A DNA stretch of 64,000 bases from Turnera subulata (Eukaryota > Streptophyta > Magnoliopsida > Malpighiales > Passifloraceae): positions 16,580 through 80,579 of the forward strand of contig JAKUCV010006264.1 in NCBI GenBank assembly GCA_028386065.3, written 5' to 3'. Both the position numbers and the translations under genes were made by a program. The first letter of the stretch is position 1, and every line of letters begins with the position of its first letter. Positions 56,676-64,000 of the stretch are shown here, one piece after another. Under the pieces are notes generated by a model that saw only the letters and a list, made by a program, of their open reading frames with translations, was not told the origin of the DNA and did no database searches.

Positions 56676-56688
56676 AAGTGGGGTAGAA
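56676..56688 (+). promoter_or_regulatory. Tek-3 polypurine tract
   Basis: AAGTGGGGTAGAA, one base before the 3' LTR start and 11 bases after GAGGACGAAATT. Confidence 0.85.
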
Positions 56689-56689
56689 C

Positions 56690-59600
56690 TGTAACGCCCC
56701 GAATTCTCAGTATTTAATTTCTACGGATTTTCAGAATTTTGAAATTTTATTTCCGATTTTTACCCTCGAGGAATTCCGGGATTTTAGATCAAGGAAGTTT
56801 ATATTTGCAACTTATTTTCCTTGGGAATCTTGTTTTTAATTTAGAATTAATTCTCCTATCGAGTTCTTGGGAATTTTATTGTGTTTCGGTGAGGAACACA
56901 AATCTTGATGTAGTTGGTCCGAAACTACGTAGTTTCAGGGAATGGTAAAGTATAAAAGGGTTGCGTTTGACCAAGGGGGAAGGGCGCGTTGACCTGCGGC
57001 TTGAGGAGGGCGAAACGACGCCGTTTCAAGAGCTGGCTGGGCTTTAGGGTTAGCTTGGGTTTATAAACCATCTCTTTCTCTCTCTCTCCTCTCTTTTCTT
57101 TTCTTTTTCTCTTCCCCGACGGCTCACCCTGCTCCCTACTCCTTCTCAACTTTTCTTCTCTTTCTCTTTACTTTTCCTCTCACAATCTTGCCGATCCGAT
57201 TCTCTTCTCTTCTCCCCACCTCATATCGACACCAATTCTTCTTCCTCTTCCTTTACACCGCCGCCGCCGCTCCTTGGATCGCCACTGCAACGACACACAG
57301 CTGTCCACCTGTTGCTCACCCCAAATCGTGGCATTAACGGCTGCTGCCGCCACTCTTGCTTCTTCTCCTCGAGTCACCATCGTTGCTGTTGCAGAGGAGA
57401 TCGGGAGGGGCGAGGCTTTGCACGCGAAGTGGAACGTAGCGTATGGACAGGAGGCGCCGCTGGCTTCCTCGCGTTCTTGGTCCGGGTTTGGCTGGTGGGG
57501 ACGCAACGGCGAGGGGTGGTTTGAGGTTGATAGTCGATGTGGAGGGACGGGCGCGACGGGCACTGGGGCCTCTCGACTCGAGCTGTGAGTGGCCGTGTTG
57601 TGGTGTCGCCGTCGCTGTCTCTCGCGCAGTCTTTGCCTGGTAAGTTCGATGACCTTTCTCTCTCCCTCGTTTTCTTCCGGCTGTGTTGAGGTGGTTGTTG
57701 ATGTCGTGGTGTTTGTGGTCGAGTTGTGGTTTCTGGGTTTCATTTCCGGCAGTGGTTGTTGGGGTTGTTTTGGGGCAGACCCAAGGCTCGGGTTTTGTGT
57801 TGGAACCCATGAAGAAGAAGCCAGGTTCCTGTGATTCTGGTAAGGATCCAGACTTCCGTCCTCCTCTTTTCAAATCATTTAGTGTTTTGCTAGTTATGGG
57901 TATGGTGTGGTGAATGTTGTGTTGTGGTTCTGACCAGACAGTGGCGCTGCCTTGATCGGATTGAGGAGGGGTTGATGAGCTCGGGTTTGGGCTGTGGACG
58001 ACGAATCGAGGCTTTGAGGAGGTGGATCCATTTACTGCCATGTACAGATTCGATTTTGGGTTAGTGTACAACACCCTTGATTCGTTTCTGGTCTGTTTTA
58101 GTGATTTATGGATGTTGTGTTGTTGATTTGGAGTTGCTTTGGTGTTCGGCTGTATTGTTAGGATGTTTTGGACGTTTCTGGACTGTTGTGGATCTCCGGC
58201 GAGGACTGACCGGAATCCGGCAGATCAAGTACTGTTCCGGCGAGACGGTTGCATTCTGGCATTGAAACGGTAATTTCCGAGCAGTGGCGTGCATTACAAT
58301 TCTTGTACAAGTCATGTACTGTGAATGCATTTAGTTTATGTAATAATGGAAAATAATGATATTAGTGGAAACCGAGTGAGAGGAATTGAGTGATGATTTT
58401 CTTGACGGGCCAGAATCTTACCGACACGGATAAGACTATTAGGCCGGAAAGGCTGGGCTCGGGTTTATTAAGTGATGATTTTCTTGACGGGCAGGGCCAG
58501 GCCCAATAACTTTATTTGACTTATGGATATGGAAGGGACTTTAAGCCCAATGAATGGTAATTAAATTAAGAAGGGCTTTAGGCCCAATAAATGGATATTA
58601 TTTTAAGATGGGCTTTAGGCCCAAAGGGTTTTTATGACGTGGGCCTTAGGCCCAGGTATAAAATTGGATTTGAATTTTGGGTTTAGACCTGGGTTGCTTA
58701 GTAACGGGCCTATTGCACGATTAAAGCTTAAGACGATATCATTGGCATGTATTTGATTTGATTTCCGTGAATAAATATCTTATATGTTCATAGGAGGTTA
58801 TGGACACGAGGTTGTTGAGGCGGAACGAGGCTTCGGCTTTCGAGACAATCTTAATATGGCCAGGGTGAGGACTTATAAACCTTTGTATGCATTACTGCCT
58901 ACAATGCTCGGTAAATTGTCTTGGAATATAGAGTGGTGTTATTTGTTTGGTTTGTAATGCTGTATGCATGCTTGCCTGTTGTGCTGTTGTTGCTATCTGC
59001 AAAGTGAAATATGTTGATGTTACCTAGGACGTGGTGTGCCTGATTATGTGGCCTGTTTGTCGGATGTGATGTATTGTGCCTGTCTAGTATGACTTGTTTG
59101 GTTATGATAAACACTTGAGGTTTAGATTGTGGTTTGTGTGGTGGACTATGGGCTGGGGCCCGGACTTGAGGATAAGATATTAAATCCACACAACACTGTT
59201 GATCATAACTTATGGTACAACTCTTAAATCATTATTGGGAATAACGAACTATAATAATTCTACTGTGGGGCCGTTGACCGGTTGGTTCGAGCGGGAAGTA
59301 ATACCCCTCGGGATGGCATGCGGGTTAGCATGTGGGACTGTGATGGCCGGTTCTATCTCCCTCTTTCTATCTCCCCCTTTCTACCTCCCTCTTTCTCTCT
59401 GTCTATCTCTCTCTATGGATATGTTTGGGCTTCGTGCCTGATTTATTTTGGCTTATGCCTGGTTGTCTCATGAAACGGGACTGAGCTCGACGCACACAGT
59501 AGAGGGCCCTAATATAAATATTTAAACTTAATAACAAAGATAATGATATAAGTAATGACAAGTGATGGTATGTAGTCTGATGATGTATTGCTCTGTGTAT

Positions 59601-60046
59601 TGAGGTTGTTGTTGTTTGATGCCGGTGTGATTGTAGTTGATTTGTAATTGTATGTTATTGGTTTATTTGTCTGCGGTGAGACAGTGGTTGGTCTCACCCC
59701 CTCACAGTTTTACACAGGTTAGCTGATCGATGATCAGAAGAGCATATCAGCAGGTGGCGGTGCTTTCCTCTCCTCGGGTCGGATCCATAGAGTTCACTGC
59801 ATACATGTTATCATATGTATAGACTTCCGTTGCATACTCGTTGTTGTGTAATTTGTTGTATAATTGTTCACTGATTATGTGGTTGATATTGTATCCCGTG
59901 GAGAAGGGCATTTTGGTCTCTTCATATGCTATACTTTCCTTAATGGATAATTTGGGATACGGGTGTCCCGGGAATGATAAGGGCAATTTGGTCAATCTAT
60001 AATTAATTTATAACTTATATTAATAAATTAGGACACGGGCGTTTCA
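56690..60046 (+). repeat. Tek-3 3' LTR (3357 bp)
   Basis: Same start as the 5' copy; ends GGACACGGGCGTTTCA. Differences include loss of the 'ATGTCGTTTTGATGACCAAA' half of the duplicated ACGACG motif (57010-57025), fewer CT minisatellite units (59350-59400), and a 21-base patch at 58390-58410 copied from 58472-58492. The TATA palindrome is at 57058-57069. Confidence 0.95.
57058..57069 (+). promoter_or_regulatory. TATA box of the Tek-3 3' LTR
   Basis: GGTTTATAAACC as in the 5' LTR; the 3' copy could drive transcription outward into Ath-7. Confidence 0.65.
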
Positions 60047-60051
60047 CTAGT
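60047..60051 (+). repeat. Target-site duplication of Tek-3, right copy
   Basis: CTAGT directly after the LTR CA. Confidence 0.9.
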
Positions 60052-61018
60052 TGGTTCAAATGGGGTTGCAATGGACTGATCAGTGTGGTATGGATTTATG
60101 TGGTCTGTTGGTATGCAAAAGATGGCCCAGATCCTTTCCTTGCTTGAAGGAGTCTTGCTTGAATTTCGCCTTGATAGAGACAAGGGTCTGTTCTGAGGTA
60201 GACAGGCTGAGCCTGTGTCATCTAGAAAACCATTTAGCAAGATCCTTCTTATCTGACAGATTTCATGGAATGTAATTATTCGATTATGCCTGTTCTGCTT
60301 GTTTTGGAAATGAAACAAGTCCTGAGAATAGAGTATGAGCAGAATTAGTTGGAAAATGTAGAGGATACATAAATATAAGGACAGGCTCACACTGTGGAAA
60401 AGCATAATGAAAAATAGATGAGCACTTGAATTTGCATTGAATCATCAGAAAAGTACAGAAGGCGTAAAATGGCATTTGCACCCTAAAATACCCCAAACTG
60501 AAAATTTGCAGTGTCCTCACTGTAAAGACAAAACAAAAACAGGGTGCAATGCCAAAACAAAGAAAACACACTACTAAAACCCAAAATACCAAAGCACTAG
60601 TCTAAGACAGATAACACAAAAGTACCCCAAACTGGAAATCAAGCTTTGTGGGTAGGGGTGAGTTATCCTAAACTAGATGATATGGTGCTGTAGTGATGGG
60701 GAGGGGGGAGGTGTTAAATTAAGGCAGAAGTTCGACACAGGTTCAGCCTGTGGTGAACCTGTGTAAGCGTCATAATACACTTTTTGCAAAATAGTTGAGG
60801 TTAACTATCAAAAGGATGCAAAAGAACTTCCCTGAAAAATTTCTGACTTGATGATTCCCTTCTCCATCGATTGCAACACCTGATTATTAAACAAAAGAAA
60901 ACACACAAAGAAAAACAAAACAATCCGAAAGAAAAGTAAAGAAACCTGAAAGTTACCACACTGGGTTTTCCCCAATTGTGTGCTTCTTTTACGTCTTTTA
61001 GCTGGACAACCTTCTTGT
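60052..61018 (-). other. Ath-7 3' non-coding region
   Basis: No gene. On the minus strand it carries TTTGTCTTTACAG then TGAGGACACTGCAAATTTTC and AGTTTGGGGTATTTTAGGG (60475-60530), bracketed by AGGGTGCAA inverted repeats, and another CCAGTTTGGGGTACTTTTG at 60617-60640. ORFs of 80-125 codons have no motif. Confidence 0.6.
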
Positions 61019-61936
61019 TTAAGAGGTATAAGGGTTTTGGCAAGGTTGAATTTCCCTGAAAACGCCCATGGTAGGGTGATAAATTTTCAACCTCCTTCGA
61101 TGGGCTATGAACGGGCTGACCCCGTTACCAGCAATCTCCATTTCTCCATGAGGGAAACAACGAAGAATGGTAAATAGACCAGACCACTTTGATCGTCTCT
61201 TATGCCAAAAAAGGACTTGGTCTTCTTTCTTGAAAGTGCGTTTGATGTTTTGACCATTGTGCCTTTTTATGGTTCTCTCCTTGTAAACCATGGAATTCCC
61301 ATTCATCTCCAAGTGCTCTGCATTCAATTCTGGAGGAAGAGGTTTTATGTCATTATTTGGTTCAAAATCATCAGCTCCAGTTCGAATGATAGGCCACTGC
61401 TGTTGAACAGGCTGCTGGACAGGCTGGGGCTGTTGTATTGACTTATTGTTGTCATCAAGAGTGTCAACCTGGCAGCAGGTGCCAAAGCTCAATTCTGACT
61501 TAGGAGACTGGAGCATATTGAAATTCATCGTATTTTCTCCAACTCTCAATGTTACCCTTCCTTCCTCAATATCAATCAGTGCCGTAGCCGTGGCAAGAAA
61601 AGGTCGCCCTAAAATGATGGGTGTGTGGACATCCAATGCCATATCCACGACCACAAAATCAACAGGAATATAAAAATCACCAACCTTGACAGGCACATCC
61701 TCTAATACACCTACAAAATACACAAGTGACCGGTCAGCAAGTTGGATTTTCATCTTTGTAGTTTTGATGTCTTCAAGGTCCATAGTTTGAGTGATGAAAA
61801 GTGGTAACAGGCTGACACTAGCTCCTAAGTCAAATAGGGCCCTTTCAATCTTCTTGCTACCAATATGACTTGGTATTGTAAAGTTCCCTAGGTCTGAGCA
61901 TTTTTTGGGTGGTTGATGTTGAATGAGAGCACTCCC
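61019..61936 (-). pseudogene. Athila-like protease fused in frame to integrase C-terminal tail
   Basis: The frame is open upstream of its first Met (61783) to a stop at 61937. The active site FDLGASVSLLP (about 61825) is intact, followed by KIQLADRSLVYFVGVLEDVP, PVDFVVVDMALDVHTP and IILGRPFLATATALID. After a Gln-rich linker (QQPQPVQQPVQQQWP) it reads IKPLPPELN, the usual start of the linker to RT. About ten residues later it is in integrase tail: RTFKKEDQVLFWHKRRSKWS, GLFTILRCFPHGEMEI and AHRRRLKIYH, ending at TGA near 61019. RT, RNase H and the integrase DDE core are missing, yet the frame is open across the join. A translated product would be protease plus a small nucleic-acid-binding tail. 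Confidence 0.85.
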
Positions 61937-62783
61937 CTAGGCTGTCATAGCTACAGTCTCAATATCATCAATGGTTCTCTTCATTGTCAAAATGTCCTTG
62001 AGGAACTTAGCATATGAAGGCATTTGTGTAACCACATCACTGAAAGGAACATTCACATATAACTTACTTAGCATTTCCTTGAACTTACTGAATTGCTTCT
62101 CCAATTTGGCCTTGTGGTATACTTCTGGGAATGGGAGAGGAGGTTGATAAGGTCGAACAGTCTGGGGCTGTTTCTCAATACTTTTTTGTGCTGACAGGCT
62201 CAGGCTCAGCCTGTGTATGCACTGTCTGTCCTGGGTTGGATGTCGATGCTGTCTGATCCACAGCATCAGGCTGTCTTGGTGCTGTGCCCCTTAATTCCTT
62301 CCCACTGCGAAGTGTTACAGCTTTGCAATGCTCATTCCTTGGATTCTCTATTGGTTTCTCTAGAAGGGCTCCTTGCTGATTAGGGGACATAGAGGCTTGT
62401 TGAGCAATTTGATTTTCAAGGATTCTGTTGTGGGATTTGATTTGACTAATTTCCTCGCTCATCTTGTTCTGGTTCTCCAAGATGGATTGCAGCATGCTCA
62501 TCATGTCTTGATGTCCACCTTGATATCCACCATGGTTTTTCCTCTGAAACAGAGCCTGTGGTGGATTTCTTTCTTCATCTAGCGACCTCCAAGAGAAATT
62601 TGGGTGATCTATGCAAGCTGGATTGTATGTATCCCCATATTGATTCTACTGTTGGTGGATGTAGTAGGCTTGTTTAGAATCACATTCAACAAAGAGTGGG
62701 CAGCTAGATGTACCATGAGGTCCTCTGCATCCTCCACAGGCTGAGCCTGGGGCTGCAGTTGCCTTGACTTGAGCAACCCCCAA
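61937..62783 (-). pseudogene. Athila-like Gag C-terminus and linker to protease
   Basis: It continues gag after the stop at 62783: a knuckle CGGCRGPHGTSSC (CX2CX3HX4C, Athila style), a Tyr/Asn-rich stretch, then frame 62175-62504 with a coiled-coil-like MSEEISQIKSHNRILENQIA and frame 61937-62266 with FPEVYHKAKLEKQFSKFKEM and MPSYAKFLKDILTMKR. One frameshift lies near 62180-62260 and a stop at 61937. Confidence 0.75.
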
Positions 62784-63572
62784 TTACTTTCGGAGTGCTT
62801 CTATTTCTGTCTCTAGCTTGGTTACTCGGTCTACACCAATTATTCCAGAGGTTTTAACTCCCCTAACTTGGGTCTTCCTCTTGGATACATCAAGAATGGC
62901 AACTCCATCATTATAGTCTTTATCCAAGAATGCTCCATTGGCCATCTTGTCCAAAATGTTTTGATCTTCATCACATAGACCACAATAAAATTGTTCAAGT
63001 AGCACAGCCTCATTAATTCGGTGGTTTGGACATCTCCTCAATAATCCCTTGAAGCGCTCCCAAGCATCACGAAATGATTCATCATAGCATAGACTGTCCC
63101 AGTCTCTGAAATGGCCTACTTCAAGGTTATTGAGCCACTCAAATGCTGCATCTTGAAGTGAGAATGGAAACACTCTCATGTACAGCTGCTCCTTGGTCAT
63201 CCCAGCTATGTTCACAGTGCTACACACCCGTAGAAAATTCTGCAAGTGCGAGTTTGGATCTTCAGAGGGCAAGCCTCCAAATGTGCGCCTCTCTAACATG
63301 CGCAACAGGTTTGTTCTAATCTCATATGGGGCGTCTACTTCTGGAATGGCTATACTGTTATGGATGATGGTGGTTGGTGGTTGTAGGAGCTCTGACATAG
63401 GCATGTAGGGTCTCACAGGCTGAGCCTGTTCAACCTCTAGGTGTGCTCCTTCGTTGAGTCTGTCCGCCATATTGTGCTGTTTCTCCTTGTTCTTCTTGAG
63501 GATCTCCCGGGCTGCCTTTTCAATCTTCTGGTGGAAGGTTAAAGACGGCTTCTTGCTCCGGGTTTGGGGCAT
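62784..63572 (-). pseudogene. Athila-like Gag, N-terminal and capsid part
   Basis: Start chosen at MPQTRSKKPSLTF (63572); the frame is open further upstream through the primer site but that part is untranslated leader. It shows a basic N-terminus (RSKKPSLTFHQKIEKAAREI), a Pro-rich segment, and the capsid motifs PYEIRTNLLRMLERRTFGGL, DPNSHLQNFLRVCSTVNIAG, LYMRVFPFSLQDAAFEWLNN, EAVLLEQFYCGLCDEDQNIL and DKMANGAFLDKDYNDGVAIL. The frame is clean for 260 codons and ends at an in-frame TAA just before the knuckle. This is the best preserved Gag in the window. Confidence 0.85.
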
Positions 63573-63669
63573 GCACCACCTGAAAGCTTCAAACTTGGAA
63601 AAGAAAGGGTAAGATTTTGAAAAGCCTAATAAGTCAGAATTAAAAAAGGCAAAAAGAATCAAGCGCCAG

Positions 63670-63687
63670 TCCCCGGCAACGGCGCCA
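63670..63687 (-). promoter_or_regulatory. Primer-binding site, tRNA-Asp type (Ath-7)
   Basis: Minus strand TGGCGCCGTTGCCGGGGA, six bases from the LTR end at 63694. Confidence 0.9.
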
Positions 63688-63693
63688 AAAACT

Positions 63694-63785
63694 TGATGTC
63701 GTCTATCCACAACAGGTTCTTGCAAGTGCACAGGGTTATTGTAGTACTTATCATGGTCGTATCCACAGGGACTGGGTTGAGTCTG
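63694..63785 (-). repeat. Ath-7 5' LTR stub
   Basis: Plus strand TGATGTCGTCTATCCACAAC to CAGGGACTGGGTTGAGTCTG, the same as the ends of the other Athila LTRs. Similarity stops at about 63787. Confidence 0.8.
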
Positions 63786-63786
63786 T

Positions 63787-64000
63787 TGTAAGTTTCCCTA
63801 AGCTATATGACATTCATATAAAAACGGATATATGCAGCGGAAGACAAGGGAAACAACCAAGAACACATGTGAAGCTAGTAAACCGTATAACAATTTTTAC
63901 TTACTTGTAGTGTTAGGATCTTTCACCTAAGCCGGAAACCGAATCAGTAAGAGCAAGAAGAAGACCTGCTCCTCTACGGTATCCACACGAACCGTGATAG
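63787..64000. other. Unidentified insertion at the right edge
   Basis: Sequence starting TGTAAGTTTCCCTAAGCTAT replaces the expected Athila LTR text (TTTCATTTCAATTTAAG… in Ath-2). A TG start inside an LTR suggests the edge of another LTR element; too little is visible to classify it. Confidence 0.4.

Larger units (their letters stand above)
51724..60046 (+). mobile_element. Tek-3: complete non-coding Tekay-like element (8323 bp)
   Basis: Two 3.4-kb LTRs, a primer site, 1.5 kb of interior without gag or pol, a polypurine tract, and a perfect 5-bp target duplication. It is the only structurally complete insertion in the window. LTR copies differ by few substitutions and a handful of indels, so it is young compared with its surroundings. 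It fits the description of a large non-autonomous LTR derivative that uses Tekay-family proteins in trans; the LTR style and polypurine region support the Tekay link. Confidence 0.9.
60052..63785 (-). mobile_element. Ath-7: Athila-like element, 5' part
   Basis: Minus-strand element continuing from 51395-51718 across Tek-3. From the right: a stub of 5' LTR, primer site, gag, protease fused to an integrase tail, and 3' non-coding DNA. RT, RNase H and the integrase core are deleted without loss of frame. The LTR stub is interrupted at about 63786 by unknown DNA. Confidence 0.85.

Overview
The window looks like heterochromatic, gene-poor DNA of a flowering plant, probably a dicot with a mid-sized to large genome. 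I see no host gene, rRNA or tRNA gene. Almost every base belongs to Ty3/gypsy LTR retrotransposons of three lineages, nested and cut into one another: Athila-like (tRNA-Asp primer site TGGCGCCGTTGCCGGGGA), Tat/Ogre-like (primer site of the TGGCAACTCCGCTGGGGA type, dual RNase H) and Tekay-like chromoviruses (LTRs starting TGTAACGCCCC, chromodomain-type integrase tail). A broken Mutator-like transposase is the only DNA transposon gene. Lineage names rest on motifs I recognise, not on a search.

Layout, with working names. 1-4109 Ath-1 (+): protease, integrase tail, 3' LTR. 4110-5309: GC-rich patch and MULE pseudogene. 5341-6379 Ogre-a: LTR piece. 6380-8037 Ath-2 (-): LTR cut by Tek-1. 8038-15322 Tek-1 (+): decayed pol between two LTRs. 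15323-17595 Ath-3 (-): gag/protease/RT piece. 17600-23198 Tek-2 (+): gag remnant, two intact ANTISENSE reading frames, 3' LTR. 23199-28437 Ath-4 (+): LTR, about 2 kb of non-coding interior, LTR. 28438-30334 Ogre-b (-): LTR with an internal tandem array. 30335-32839 Ogre-c (+), interrupted by Ogre-d (+, 32840-36045 and 48721-51394). 36046-48720 Ath-5 (-), itself carrying Ath-6 (-, 39966-42206). 51395-63785 Ath-7 (-), split by the complete element Tek-3 (51724-60046, 5-bp target duplication CTAGT). 63787-64000: edge of an unidentified insert.

No element here is autonomous. Tek-1 has lost gag and the RT active site. Ath-1 and Ath-7 have each lost RT, RNase H and the integrase core, so that protease runs into the integrase tail. 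Ath-4 and Tek-3 have no coding capacity. Ath-5 has a good RT but no integrase. Mobility, where recent (Tek-3), must have come from proteins supplied in trans.

The most interesting item is the minus-strand cassette in Tek-2 (18706-20668). It holds two open frames, each with a TATA-like box just upstream, beside a gag that is full of stops. One encodes a protein ending in a truncated LINE-type endonuclease-like segment; the other a small basic protein with two nuclear-localisation-like clusters. Other signals worth attention are a duplicated 'GAGGACA...TTTGGGG' polypurine module in Athila elements, a palindromic CACAGGCTSAGCCTGTG motif scattered through coding and non-coding Athila DNA, and hairpin or tandem arrays inside several LTRs.
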